Positions 47,530-58,714 are shown, counted from the first letter of the stretch. The stretch: 64,000 bases of DNA from Aporrectodea caliginosa (GCA_020284085.1 JACEVL010000019.1:3356498-3420497), one strand, 5' to 3'. Made by a program: numbers and translations. The notes: a model not told the origin generated them from the letters alone.

Positions 47530-50062
47530 TTTAAAGGTGTCGATGAAAATCGTTATTTTATTAATAGTTTCCAGTGTTCAACGACTGTATTATACTTGAT
47601 TTTTTGTTCAATTGCTTGTATTGCTTGTTAAAAATTGCTCGTATCATTAACACTTTAGAGTGACAATACTAGAAAAAATAAGAATATCGAGGACAACGCG
47701 GCTTTCGATGCGTTTAAAGACATCTTTATGACCGTTGACGTCGACCTTCAAATTAGCAATTAGGTTGGTTTGTTTGCTGTTACAACGACCATGACAAAGA
47801 TCGTTAGCGTCGCCCTCCTCCTTCCTATAGACTTGAGACTGGCACTACCATAGATAGGTTCAAGATTTAGCGCAAAATGTCTAGCGACGTTCAACTTATA
47901 CAAATCGACGCACACATTTCAAACCTAACCGTCGAATGAAACATTCTGCAACCAGCAAGCGATGTAACACCGTGCATGTGGTAAAAGTGAACTAATTCTA
48001 GCCTTGTGAACAGGTGTTTTGCATATATAATGAGCACAGGTGTTCCTTAGGTTGATATATAATTATATAATGTGTATCGATTGTTAAGCGGTTTAGTCTT
48101 AGGCCTTAATTGCGCGGTCGGCTCGTGGGCGCTTGGCCTAAAGTAGCCTAAACATTGGCTGACGGTAGATTCTTGTTACACGTGCAGTTAGCGCGCCAAA
48201 CTTAGAAACTGCTGATGACAGTGAATTTGAACAATACAGTTAGTAGTTGTTTTAATGCAGTAGAGAGCTGTATGTTAGAAGTTGCAGTTGAGTTGTATTG
48301 ATAAGAACTTTGATATTGAAGTAGGCTATATGTTTGAAATAACTGTGTTTGAAGAAAGGAGAAACATTCAAAGAACTGTGTCAATTTAATTCTTAAACAG
48401 TTAGAAAACGTTGAGCAATTTATATGTAGAGATAAGGAAAGTTCTTGAGTTAGGTCACAACTAAGAAAGAAAAAGAGTTGGTGACAAGCCTATTCTAAGA
48501 AGAATGACCTTTCGAAAGAGAGCTATTCAATCATCTACGATAACACACGAGCCCTGCGAGGGAAACAAAGGAGTACAATTTCAATTGTGACAATTGAAAT
48601 TGCCAGGGCATGCAGGGGCGTAACTGACCCCAGCCCCACAAAGTGTCGGTGACCAATCCCGTCCTTCTTCTTCTCCCTTCCCTCTCCCCTTTCCTTATCC
48701 CCTCCCCTCCTGACATTTTATACTGACTTGATATGATACCCGCATCTGCAACAATATGGACGACTTCGCCAAGACGTGCAACATGAAACAATAAGTAGGC
48801 TAAATAAGCCAACGTAAAGGCATGTCCGTGTCTGCGTGTGCGTGTGCGTGTGCGTGTTTGTATGTGTGGTAGCAGCCACAAGATGTCAATAAACATCATC
48901 CATAAGATGTCATGTTGTGCTTGTGTGTGCTTAGGCCTTAGAAGCCGTAAGATGTCAGTGAGCATTACTAATGCCAGTATGTACTCCTTTGTTTGCCTGA
49001 AAAAAGTGACTGCGACTAATATTAAACGATCCGCTGTGACACCTTTTAAAAGCTGTCGACCAGCGCTATATCTGTGACATTTCGATAGTAGCACGAATTT
49101 TTTTCTTTGTTAGTTGATGAAATTTGTCAAGACGTAATAATCACAGGCAGTATGAGGAAGAACTACTTTATGTTGCAAAAATTTGAATATTTGTGAAATT
49201 GTAAATCTCCGTTTGACACCTTTAATGGTGTCGTTCGGATGCTATAAGTTTCTGGTTCTGATTGTATTATATATTTTCTGTATTGTCGTCAACGGCCTTT
49301 GATGTTATAGGACGACGTTTAACTGTGGTTTAATAATAATGCACGAATTTTCTCTTTATGTAAAGTTTATCTGCATGTAATGACTGAACGGTGAGAACTG
49401 TTGAAAATAACAAATATTTATGTCAAAGTCAACAGCCTTGGCAACCATGTAAGATGTTGTCAAACTCTGGATCTTCTTACTTCGTACTAAAACTCTCTGC
49501 AGCGTTTAGCTAATGTAAGTTAAGATGTCTATGTCAGCGGCCTTGGCAGACGCAAGATGTCGCTATACGCTGGATATTTAATTGTAATTGAGAGCGCCAT
49601 TTAGAGGTGAAATGTCGTTACACTGAATAACAAAATTGCGAGCGTAACTCCGCCATTGCCGCTTTCGGGTGGTGCCAGTTTTAAGCAAGGTTAAAGGAGG
49701 AGGAGGACTCTAAACGCTAATCATCTTGGTATAACAGAGCGTCGTTAAACCGAAAATAACAGCCACACAGTTTTTTCTCTCAGCATTAGACATTAAGTAA
49801 CAAAGGGCCAATATCAACTGCAACAGTTACTCAGTTACTCTTTCGGACACAATGTTCCGTTAAACACTGGAAATATGCGGTTAGTCTGCATGTAATACAA
49901 GAAAACACTTATATACCTCATTTTTAGGTTTAAATGGAGCGCTGTTAAAACGGAATTTTAGTGGGCATGAAGAATTGCGCCTTAAAATCAGCAAATAAAA
50001 TACGTAGGGATTAATCATTTGAAACAGTGCGTTTTATCTAAAGTTTCATTTGGACACCTTGA
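47530..50062 (+). repeat. L unit (most complete copy)
   Basis: From TTTAAAGGTGTCGATGAAA to TTTGGACACCTTGAAAACG (about 50049-50067). It shows all blocks: inverted A module near 47800-47850, ATGGACGACTTCGCCAAGAC, GT tract at 48831, three ATAAGATGTC-type repeats, GACACCTTTTAAAAGC, CTGAACGGTGAGAACTG, two B modules, an A module near 49660-49760, GTTCCGTTAAACACTGG, GGAATTTTAGTGGGCATGAA. A 525-bp insert candidate lies at 47962-48486. No open frame of note. Confidence 0.75.
47962..48486. mobile_element. Possible solo LTR in an L unit
   Basis: The sequence between CAACCAGCAAGCGA and AGCCTATTCTAAGAAGAATG is absent from the related unit at 44.6 kb. It begins TGTAAC and ends GGTGACA (TG..CA). The flanking five bases match only partly (AGCGA, AGCCT). 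No primer-binding site or internal region was found, so this is tentative. Confidence 0.3.
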
Positions 50063-50139
50063 AAACGAGTTGACTGTTAGATTTATATACGTCGACATCT
50101 GATGTCGTTTAGGTAACTTTAAGTTTTCCGTGGAGGAGA

Positions 50140-50880
50140 CGTTATTCGGTAGTGTAAATGTCCGATGTGTACGCCATGTCGTGTTGGGTTAGCTTCAGCC
50201 GACTCTGCCTTCTTTCTTCCTTTAGGAGGGGGAGGTGCCAGGGTTCGCAAGGGCGAAGAAGCGGTGGATGAAAGGCGACCTCAGAAGCGATTCGTCCCCG
50301 CAGATGAGCAAGCCGACCAACCGTCAAATACAGAACAGAAGAGAGACGATCGACCAACCGGACAACGGATTGGAGACCCGACTAAGGCAACACCGATCGA
50401 TTCTCACTCTAGGTACAAATACAAGGAGCGCAACTGGGAATGCAGTAACTGGTCGGCGAAATACAACAGGAAGTGCAACATCGTCGAAGGTAAACAGGAA
50501 GAAGAAGAAGAAGTGAAGGTGAAAACGAGAGACTGCAAACAGAGTGAGCGAAAAATAAAAAAAATGAAAGAAAAAAATTGAAAAACATAAAAAGAAAAAT
50601 TTTCCGTCCAAAACCGACGACTGAAGGAAGCCAAAGGAGCGCTACCGTGAATGCAACAAAGTACCGAGCAACGGAAGAGCAAAGAGAGAAAAGAAGAACT
50701 CCAGAGAATGAAAACAACGAAAGCGAAAGAAACAGAAAACGAACAATCAAGCAGAGTAAGAGAAAAATGGAAAACATTAAAAATAAAAAAAAATAAAAAT
50801 GACAATTTTTGTAACCTACATAAACCGCCGACCCAAAGATGACTAACAGAGAAGCATCAAAAGAAATGGCATGACAACGA
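50140..50880 (+). repeat. P module
   Basis: CAAGCCGACCAACCGTC, GACAACGGATTGGAGACCC and purine-rich stretches (GTGAAAACGAGAGACTGCAA) parallel the 46.66-47.46 kb copy. The 138-codon frame 50165-50581 is Lys/Glu/Arg-rich and lies wholly within repeat DNA. Confidence 0.6.
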
Positions 50881-51120
50881 AAACGTGTAAAATATCATCC
50901 TGCGAAACGAAGAAAGCAACCGAAAGAAAGACAGAGCAAACAAGAAACAGCAGGAAACAAAAACAACCTGAAGACATTTCAGGCCAACAACTTCTCTCCT
51001 CATTACTGTACTGGATGTATGTGTCAGAAGGGCTCGACTTAGCTGACTTTTGAGGTCGCAAGCTATTGGTAAACATAGATTACGGCTAATAATGCCACAA
51101 TCGGCTTAGACACCTTAAAA
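50881..51120. other. P-module tail and AGACACC motif
   Basis: AAAGACAGAGCAAACAAGAA near 50928 and GGGCTCGACTTAGCTGACTT near 51030. AGACACCTTAAAATAG occurs at 51109. Confidence 0.4.
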
Positions 51121-51154
51121 TAGTTTTTTTCTACCGAATCTATCTCTCTAAACT

Positions 51155-51440
51155 TCGCCGTTGGCAGTGCCAGTCCCAAACATTGAGGAAAGAGGATGGC
51201 GACGCTAACCATAATTCGTTATAACACAGTATCGTTAAACAGGAACTATAACCAATCAACATTACTTGACAATTTCGTTCAAGCGAGAATGTAACAGCCA
51301 AAAGCGAGTTTTCGTTCAACCGGTTGTGTTAACTCCGCCACTGCCTTCCCGAGCCTTAGTGCCAGACAGAGCCAGTCTCAACCCTGGGTGAAGGAGGAGG
51401 GCGACGCTAATCATCTTTGTTTTCGCACGGTGTTCTTAAA
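51155..51440 (+). repeat. Two A modules in tandem
   Basis: The first has GCAGTGCCAGTCCCAAACAT (about 51165) and AACACAGTATCGTTAAACAG. The second has AACTCCGCCACTGCC (51330), GCCAGTCTCAACCCTGG and GGAGGAGGGCGACGCTAATC. Their starts are about 190 bp apart. Confidence 0.75.
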
Positions 51441-51699
51441 GTGAAGCTAATTCTACTACTTCAAATTTAACAGGCAGCAAACTCAAATGAAATTTCAAAT
51501 ATTCGAATATAAAGAGCAGCTTATTAAAGTTTAAAAGGTGTCGTAGCGGACAGAAAAATATTTGTTGCAATCGTCTGTTTACTGACATCTAATGGCCGCC
51601 AAGGCAGACACCCGCGCACACAAACGTTCGCATACATTTCAAAATAATTTCCGTCGACGTGAATGGTTCCTGTTACCAAAAGATGTACTTAAATTTTGT

Positions 51700-51935
51700 C
51701 AAAATCCGGTTGAGTAGAGCGCTCTATTTAGACACCTTTTAAACGTGATTCAACAATATAATATAATTCTCAGTCGCAGACCCAATTCGATTTATATGTT
51801 GATGTTCATTTAGTCAATTGGCTGTAACAATTTGACGTTCAATGGAAAAGAAACTTTTCAATTGCCATTGGAACGGTGAGAACTGTTTAGCTAATTTCTG
51901 CAGACGTCGGCGGTCTTTGATGCAGTAAGACAGCG
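51700..51935 (+). repeat. A/B-module cluster
   Basis: GAGCGCTCTATTTAGACACC, TTGGCTGTAACAATTTGACG, GAACGGTGAGAACTG, then a B-like string. It matches 31.28-31.68 and 62.8-63.15 kb. Confidence 0.65.
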
Positions 51936-52011
51936 GTGGGCAACATTCGGCCCTCGGGCCGGGTCCGACCCCTAAGGACCTTTGAACCGATCCTTGACAT
52001 GTCTTGTATTC
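51932..52011. mobile_element. Possible left end of a hAT element
   Basis: CAGCGGTGGGCAACATTCGG followed by CCCTCGGGCC resembles hAT MITE termini such as that at 20421. No matching right end was found before the LINE insertion. Confidence 0.35.
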
Positions 52012-52637
52012 ATTCAGAGCATTTATATAGCGCCCCTTCAAGAAACTACTCAGGAGCGCTCCCGGCCCAGCCACGAAAAAGAAAAAAGACTTGAGGGACT
52101 TGTAGAACCCTGTCAGATGGCTTACAAGTAAAAAACGGAGCTTAAGTGGTAGGTCATTCCAAATGGAAGGGCCAACAACCGAGAAAGCACGGCGCTGCCT
52201 AATAGCCAAGCGAGTCCGTGGAACAAGGAACTCACCCCTCGTCGCAGAGCGAAGCACCCGACGCGCTGGAACATCAGACACTGGGCGGCAAAGATCACGC
52301 AAGTAAGATGGAGCGCAGCCAAGAACACAACGAGAAACAAGAGCAGCAATGCGATATGAGATACCGCTGAGACACAGGAAGCCAATGCAACACATCACGC
52401 ATGTATGCAGAGACAGGAGAGTACTTAGGAAGCCGTCCAATAAGCCGAGCAGCCGAGCGTAGAACTCGATCTAGTCGCCCCAAAACACCAAGGGGAAGGC
52501 CAGCAAGTAGTGAGGAACAGTGGTCAATTCGACTAGTAACAAAGGCATGAACAAGTACCACAACTGCATCATGAGAGAGAGAGCGAGAGACCACTCGAAG
52601 CTGACGAAGCTGATAATAACAACTCCGTGCAATTGAG
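52012..52637 (-). mobile_element. L2/CR1-like LINE, 5'-truncated, copy 2
   Basis: Nearly identical to 40432-41160. On the - strand: VSRSLSHDAVVVLVHAFVTS, RIDHCSSLLAGLPLGVLGRL, YLRDLCRPVSDVPARRVLRS and FSVVGPSIWNDLPLKL. The 3' terminus CTTGAAGGGGCGCTATATAA lies at the left with a TGAA-type tail. It lacks the GA expansion. Truncated at LRQLRVV. Confidence 0.9.
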
Positions 52638-52939
52638 TATTAGCATTCTACCTGGCGCTAATGAAAATTTATCCGTTTTATGTATTTTAATACCTGAATA
52701 AACTAAAAAACATATTTCGCTGTTGTTTTTATTGTACTTTAGGTATTAGAATAATTGGGTTTTCATCATAAAACTTATCTTAAATAACTTTAACGATTAT
52801 TCTTCAATATTTAGTTTGAATGAATTTAATATTTGCTCATTTTCTGGGGCAAATGAACCTGCAGAAATTAGCCCGCGATTGCCATGCGGCTCTGGAGCTG
52901 CCCTTAAAATTTGAGGGCGGCCCTCTCTTAAATTAAAAG
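52638..52939. other. Repeat-derived spacer, no gene
   Basis: TTTATCCGTTTTATGTATTT near 52669 also occurs near 37580. GGGCGGCCCTC near 52915 may belong to the hAT-like end at 51932. Confidence 0.4.
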
Positions 52940-53480
52940 AGAAGTTGTACATGCCCGCCGCAAGATATCGTTCAACTCTGGATCCTCGTGTATACGCGGT
53001 ACTAGAACTTTCGTTCTGCAGCGTTTACCTAATAGGCCTATATAAATTAAGGCAGACGTAAACGGCCTTGGCAGCCGCAAGATGTCGCTAAACACTGGAT
53101 ATTTATATATCTGTGAGTTGAGATGAATAATCAAAAAATGCAGGCCTAATTCCGCTTTCGGGTGGTGCCAGTGCAAAGCTAGGGTAAAGGAGGAGGGGTA
53201 ATTAATTAATTATCTTCGTTCAACAGAGCGTAGTTCAACTGAAATTCTATATAGACATTAAGTATCAAAGGGCCAACATCGACTACACTCTCGAAAGCAA
53301 TGTTCTGATAAACACAACGGGAAATACGGTAAGTGTTTATATAATGCACGACAACATTTATTGAACTCATTTTTAGGTTCTCTTACAGCGCCGGAAAAAC
53401 GGAATTTTTGTCGAAATGTAAAATTGCGACATCAATTCAGCAGATATTATTCTTAGGGTGAATCAGTTGAAGCAGTGCGT
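52940..53480 (+). repeat. L unit, right part
   Basis: B module (GCCGCAAGATATCGTTCAAC), a second B module (53054-53100), A module near 53160-53235, CAATGTTCTGATAAACAC, TTTTTAGGTTCTCTTACAGC, GAAGCAGTGCGTATTATC. Confidence 0.7.
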
Positions 53481-54270
53481 ATTATCTAAATTTTCAAAGT
53501 TTTGCACTTATTCGCTACCTGGACTTGATAAGTACTGCATCTCTACATTAATATTCATCGTTCAACGGACATTATTTTCTTTGTTCTTGATTGTAGAACT
53601 TTATGAACAGCATGGGGGGGGGTCAACGGGTTTTGCAGTTGCTTGTTGCTTGTTTGCCTTTAAATATGCTTGCTTGAATGTTTTGTGTATTCCTGTGCAC
53701 TATTTGCATTACAAAATTAATATGAAAAGTAAAGTTCTATGGCTGAAACTACTGACTGGGAAAAACTTTTTTTGAAATGTTTGCACTTTTTCTGTACCAG
53801 CCCTATAGGCCCAACAGACTGAGGTGCGAATTGTCTTGACTCACGAAATGACATGAGTTAACTCATACTTGGCGTTCAAATGTGTTGAAATAAGGGTAAG
53901 ATGAGTTAAGTGAATGTGGCGAAATTAAAGGTGAGAGAAGGTTAGGGAAGACCGATTAGGAGGAACAATTCGTTCTGCTTAGTTTTATTGGTGCTTACTT
54001 AGCTGTTTAGTAAGCAAACGCTGGTGTACCTAGGAATTTGTCAGTTCCGAGTTACGACTAAGTATACTAATTGGAAAGAGCAGATTATGCTTTTTAAAGT
54101 CTTCTGTGTAGGATATCTACATTTCAGACATATTCTTTGAGCTCTTTTAACGTTTCATTGTGTTCTCAGTTTATTCTTTCAGATCCCTTTTACCTATTAA
54201 TTGAATATTTATTAATAAATAGGCTGTCGTTAACAATTCACATGACTTGATATAACTTGGTATAATTTAC
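53481..54270. other. No exon recognised
   Basis: Downstream flank or intron of the CUB gene on the - strand. From about 54050 it is homologous to 55880-56103, the intron flank of the upstream paralogous exon. Confidence 0.4.
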
Positions 54271-54433
54271 CTGGAATAGTGGTGTACTGAAGACTGAAAC
54301 CCGTGTGTGTTTCTGAATGATCTGAATGAAAAGACACATTTACAAGGCTGCAGGAGAATATCGTCAGAGTTGCAGGAATCTGTGAGCCAAAATAGTTTGG
54401 CGATGCAAAGTTGTTTCCATTCGCACACGTAAT
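54271..54433 (-). CDS. CUB-domain exon, second half, copy 2
   Basis: 163 bp on the - strand, preceded by an acceptor (ATAATTGTAG) and followed by a donor (CCAG|GTAAATTA). Phase 0 in, phase 1 out. It reads ITCANGNNFASPNYFGSQIP, ATLTIFSCSLVNVSFHSDHS, ETHTGFSLQYTTIP. This is the second half of a CUB domain: the 'V.F.SD.S....GF.L.Y' core is intact, with two cysteines. It is the same length, phase and layout as 56104-56266 and roughly 60% identical by eye. CUB domains are extracellular, about 110-residue binding modules. It is either a further CUB repeat whose first-half exon (55244-55395) has decayed, or an alternative to 56104-56266. The open frame suggests it may still be used. Confidence 0.75.
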
Positions 54434-55243
54434 CTACAATTATAGCGCAAGAGTCTTGGAGTGAGAACAAAGACTCGGTACATGGAAAAGATGCTTAAAG
54501 TAAAATATTCTTCGTTTAGGTCCTAGTCGATTTTGCATACTGTTTAACAACGTAGTATAGACGTTGTGCTTGTTGATCTATTTGCGTATGCAACAGAATG
54601 GTAATGAAAGTAGGATTGAAGACCATTTCTGAATTCAAAAATTTTTCACCTTAAAATTTTTTGTCAATACTTATTGGTTAATAGTGTAACGGTACGGGGG
54701 TTTGACTATTTTTGACCAGGATGGCTACCCCGATATTTTGAGATATTTCTATGTCCGTCGAGTCCGGCTTTGGCGGTCTGCAAGAGACTAACTAAAAGAA
54801 GTATTTAACGCTTCTGAAACGCCTTCTATTCTGCAATTCTCCACAGTTGACTTTCTTAGCCGTAGTACAATGGAAGCGGTAAACGTATGATTGAGAACAG
54901 TCCGTAATGTCAGTGCTAACTCTCAAACGCTCCGCTTAGAGTCCGCAACTACGCAGTTCCAAAGAAAATATATTCGAAACGACGACTATCAACTTCGCCA
55001 CGTTCACTACGATGGTTTGCTGTTGTGGAGGCTTCCCCTGCCCTTTTTTCTTTTGGGCTGATCTTCATCTACCTAGCCAGTGACCTACTTTAAGCCTTGC
55101 CGACATCAACATTTACCGTTTTTTTAAATTTCGAGTGGGGTCTTAACACTTGTTGAGTGATCAGCTGAGGTATTATTCTCACGCAACCACTCCATCAGTC
55201 ATATTCGTTTAGGTTCTGCAAATGAGTCGGTTGATTGACTTAC
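54434..55243 (-). other. Intron of the CUB gene
   Basis: Inferred 810-bp intron with no recognised repeat or exon. The 54434-54540 part is similar to the flank of the 56.1-56.3 kb exon. Confidence 0.45.
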
Positions 55244-55395
55244 AGCATATGTGTCCTCACTCAGCGAACGGAATTGGTAACATTCAGTTGAGTACAAGAA
55301 GTGAAGTATCTATTTACGCCTTAATAATCAAGACACTCCGAAATTCGGAGATGAAATTTGTCCACTAGGTCCAGAGAAATTACGTTTAATACAGC
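55244..55395 (-). pseudogene. Decayed CUB first-half exon
   Basis: Strong splice signals bound it (acceptor TATCTTTATGCAG, donor GCT|GTAAGTC), and the length (152 bp) gives phase 1 in and phase 0 out, exactly as the intact exon at 57612-57784. The start reads CIKRNFSGPSGQISSPNFG, matching the CUB opening 'C......G..G.ISSP.F'. It then hits TGA after about 22 codons and TAG soon after. It is seven codons shorter than the intact exon. It is probably a relic of the tandem duplication that also made the 54271-54433 exon. Confidence 0.6.
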
Positions 55396-56103
55396 CTGCA
55401 TAAAGATATGAAAACATAATTTTTCATGCAATTGTATGCACAGAATTGTAATTATGACTTATAATTTGCCAATATGTCTGAACATGAAGATCATGCTCTG
55501 ATTATGCTGCAAGTGGCGTCGGATATCTGCATATCGTCGATGGAACGGTCAACCCGATGAAGTGCATCGGCACAGTGCAGATGTGAACGATGATTTTCCC
55601 GCATCAGTTCATGTACCACTGTACCAGGATGACAATGCACCGTGTTCCCAAATGGAGGCGCCAGAAAAACATCAGGACGTTAGACTGGCAAGCTCAATCA
55701 CCGGGCGAGTAGCTTAGGAGATAATCATCCAGGAGATATTCGACTACTCAGGAGATATTCGACTACTAAGCGCGAGCATGCATATTACATACATACGTAA
55801 AGATACATTGCATCTTTGCCTATGGGATGATTATAATATTATCACGAAGTGACGCTGTTAAATGCTTTCACTTTCAAACTAGAATAATTATGCCTAAGTA
55901 AAATGACTGAAAAGAAAGGATCGTGCTTTCTAAAGTCTCCTGTGGAGGATGTCTGCTTTTCAGACATATTCTTTGTGCTCTTCTGACGTCTTCATTGTGT
56001 TCTCAATTTATTGCTTCATATCCCTTTATTCATCTGCTAAATATTCATAAATAAATATGTAGTCGTTAATAATTCTCATAACTTGATATAAATTGTAATT
56101 TAC
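55396..56103 (-). other. Intron of the CUB gene
   Basis: Inferred intron. A repeated GGAGATATTCGACTACT string occurs twice near 55730-55770. No other feature recognised. Confidence 0.45.
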
Positions 56104-56266
56104 CTTCAGCGACTTTGTACGTAAGATTGAAGCCCGCGTATGTATCTGAATCATCTGTGTGAAAAGTCACATTTACATTGTAGCATGATGATATCGTCAA
56201 AGTTGCAGGAATTTGTGAGCCAGAAAAACGTGGCGATGTAAAGTTGTCTCCCGAAGTACACGAAAT
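56104..56266 (-). CDS. CUB-domain exon, second half, copy 1
   Basis: 163 bp on the - strand between an acceptor (TATGTTACTGTAG) and a donor (GAAG|GTAAATTAC). Phase 0 in, phase 1 out. It reads ISCTSGDNFTSPRFSGSQIP, ATLTISSCYNVNVTFHTDDS, DTYAGFNLTYKVAEG. The 'V.F.TD.S....GF.L.Y' block is the signature of the end of a CUB domain. Joined in phase to 57612-57784 it gives about 112 residues, the usual CUB length. There are two NxT/S sequons (NFT, NVT), typical of a secreted or membrane-anchored protein. Frame and splice sites look intact. Confidence 0.8.
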
Positions 56267-56405
56267 CTACAGTAACATAAACAGAACAAAAGTCTTCAGA
56301 GTCACAGCCAAGACTCTGTTCACCAGACTGGCGTTTAAAGAAAACCATATTATAGGTCAGTTTTGACAACGTTGTTTAATATAATGTGCATGTGTTTCTA
56401 TGTGA

Positions 56406-56754
56406 CTCGGTATCCGGACATTTCCCTTTGAACATTTCGCCTCGAATATTCCCCTTCCCGAAGATCACTTACTCAGTGAGTAGACAGTCTACCATTGAAT
56501 AATATGATAACTGTCATTGATCCAGCTTCTATTTAAAAAGTCGTTTCTTCATCAATCCAACTTCTATTTAAACAAAGCAGTAGTTTCATCAAACCAATTT
56601 CTATGTTAGCAAAGAATTTCTTTCATCAGTCCAGGTTCTACTTGAGCAAGGAATTTCTTTCATCAGTCCAGCTACTATTAAAGAAACTATTTTCATCAGT
56701 CCAACTTTGGGGGAGGATGTCCAGGAGGAAATGTCCAGGGGAAATGTCCTAGAC
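56406..56754. mobile_element. Fold-back element with GGACATTTCCC ends, in a CUB-gene intron
   Basis: 349 bp flanked by CTATGTGA (56398-56405 and 56755-56762). The left end carries GGACATTTCCC, and the right end has its complement reiterated (GATGTCC, GAAATGTCC, GGGGAAATGTCC). The centre is a tandem repeat of TTTCATCAGTCCARCTTCTA-like units about 30-43 bp apart (56510-56710). No frame. Confidence 0.7.
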
Positions 56755-57611
56755 CTATGTGATCTGCTACATAAGTTTGCTTGAAAACCAATTCTTTATT
56801 CAATACTTTTTGAAAATACAACATTTGTGAAATATAGAACGGTTAATTTCAATTAACTTTTCAGCTGTGACGAATAATTATTGCAGTTTCAGTTGTCTGC
56901 AACTGCAGTTGAAATTCTTACTGTAAGTTTATTATAATAAATTGCCAGGTTTTGTTTATGTAAGCTTTTCCTTCGAGTTACTTGTTTCACACACGTGCCG
57001 TACGATTAGTTAGGCGGTTTCCAAAATGTCGGGGAGGTATTATAGTCGGTTAATTTATCAGAAATTGCACCTTTAAATTTCAATAACCATCAGTACAAAA
57101 TTTAATAGGTGCCTGGCTAGTCATTGTTACAGCCTTTCAGTAACGTTTTGATGTTTTGAATCAATCGAGATTCGAATCGTAGACTCGTCCAATCTATCGA
57201 ACGGCAGACTAAACATAGAATCATATTTTAAATACTGCTTAACACTGCAATCAACAGGTCCATGGCTTTGTGCAATACTTCTAGCCTCAATTAAGTGAGT
57301 AGGGCCTACGACAAGTGAAGCATCTAATTAAGCTATTAAAATTAAATACGCACCTATTCCTACTCCTACAGTGCCAGTAGCATAATAATATATAGATAGC
57401 ACTAGCATAGAATTTCGTCAAAGAAATCGGTACCTATTGATGACAACTTACTATTGTTGTGGTCAGCCATCGCTCGAAGCGCACGCTGCTTCCTTACAGC
57501 ACCTGCTGTGGGATTGTTTCAACTTTATACAATCCTGCCTAGACGTGGTTGTGATCGCCAGAAAGTATTCAGCATCTACCAGATTTTCGCATTCGAAACT
57601 TTAATACGTAC
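56755..57611 (-). other. Remainder of the CUB-gene intron
   Basis: No exon or known repeat recognised apart from the fold-back element. The intron 57611 to 56267 totals 1345 bp. Confidence 0.45.
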
Positions 57612-57784
57612 CGTTACCCAATCATACGATGGTTCTGTGTTGAAAGCCAGAAAAGTAATGCTGATTTCCTGTCCAGACGGGACATGTATATAACTGTAAC
57701 AGTCTAGGTTATCGGTGTATGTCGTCGGAAAAATTGGGGATGAAATCGTTCCAGTTTGCCCAGATAAATACCTAGTGCCACAGT
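57612..57784 (-). CDS. CUB-domain exon, first half
   Basis: 173 bp on the - strand between an acceptor (GTTTTATACAG) and a donor (GTAACG|GTACGT). Phase 1 in, phase 0 out. It reads DCGTRYLSGQTGTISSPIFP, TTYTDNLDCYSYIHVPSGQE, ISITFLAFNTEPSYDWVT. The canonical CUB opening is clear: C, then G.ISSP.FP..Y, then a second C followed by an aromatic pair, then 'I.I.F..F..E' and YD. The cysteine usually just before YD is replaced by Ser. This may relate to the extra cysteine at the start of the second-half exon. Upstream exons, including any signal peptide, are not in the recognisable part of the window. Protein family cannot be set from one CUB domain. Confidence 0.85.
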
Positions 57785-58350
57785 CTGTATAAAACACAAG
57801 TATAACCATAGAGATGTATAATATATAAATATATCACTAGAGGCCCAGATCTGCTGTTATTTTTGAGGCCGCCGATTTCGCCATTTTGTATACTGCAAGG
57901 GTCAAGGCCTTTTGAGAAATCGACGTCATCGTCGACGTTTATTGCGTGGACACGTCACCAGTTATGTTAATGAGCGCTGGCTGACGTCAGGCAAGCTTAA
58001 TTTCACAGTGCAACATCAGCTGTGATAGGCTACACCAAAGTAAACATCGATATCTATATTTAGAATGCATAGCTCGTTGGGTCAAGGTCGCTTAGCGAGT
58101 GTGACTTCACTGCGACCTGACGGAAACATACGTCATACGGTCTCTAGAGCTTATAATATATCTGCCTACGAGTAGGCTACGACTACTTTATATAAAACAC
58201 CAGTTTAACCTTTTAACACTTTTAATCGTCCTTCTAACACTTCTTCATCTACACACTTTAGTTCTTGTTACTAGTTCTCTATTACACATCAACATATCCT
58301 AGAGTTCGTCTTCTGACGTCATAGTCCGACACTACAGTCCCTAAACACTG
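57785..58350. other. No further exon recognised
   Basis: The upstream side of the CUB gene on the - strand. Contains GACGTCA-rich sequence near 57920-57990 and several short motifs but no supported exon or repeat family. Confidence 0.4.
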
Positions 58351-58532
58351 CATCCATCCGTTTAGGAAGAGCGCTCTCTTTAGACACCTTTATTTCGTAA
58401 TTCGCCAACACAATATAAGTATGGGACGTCGGGACCCAATCAGTAAGATCGATGTCCAAAATTAATTAAACACGCAATATTCGTCTTATAAAATAGATTC
58501 AGTTGGCTCTAACTATTTTAGTCATCAATAGA
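58351..58532 (+). repeat. A/B-module cluster, interrupted
   Basis: GAAGAGCGCTCTCTTTAGAC and AACACAATATAAGTATGGGA match 62815-62880. The sequence continues after the S3 insertion at about 58715 (GAACATTGATAACTGTTGAA). Confidence 0.65.
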
Positions 58533-58692
58533 AAGTATCGTAATCGTAATCTCCAAACTTCTAAAGCGTCACTCGAAAGCCAAGCGCAGGGCACAAGCTT
58601 ATTCACGAGCACTGCGTCTAGTCGGAGGGGTTGTCCAAAGGTGTAGTTCGAGGGGAGTCCGAGTCCGGTTTCCAAAGGAGCAGAGGGGTGGG
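58533..58692 (-). mobile_element. S3 retroelement 3' end with CGTAAT tail
   Basis: CGTAATCGTAATCTCC at the left, then CAAGCGCAGGGCACAAGC and GTCCGAGTCCGGTTTCC. It is inserted in an A/B-module cluster. GAAAGTAT before it is the expected continuation of 'ATCAATAGAAAGTAT' at 63035. Confidence 0.75.
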
Positions 58693-58714
58693 GGGTCAAA
58701 GTATGGCACTGCCA

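Noticed and set aside
46678..50581. A paralogous pair of basic host proteins (46678-47022, 50165-50581)
   Set aside because: The shared residues follow from nucleotide homology of the P repeat. Conserved residues are few and the frames are interrupted elsewhere in the family.
53458..53775. 105-residue + strand frame as a membrane protein
   Set aside because: Hydrophobic but without conserved motif. Its start overlaps the end of an L unit.
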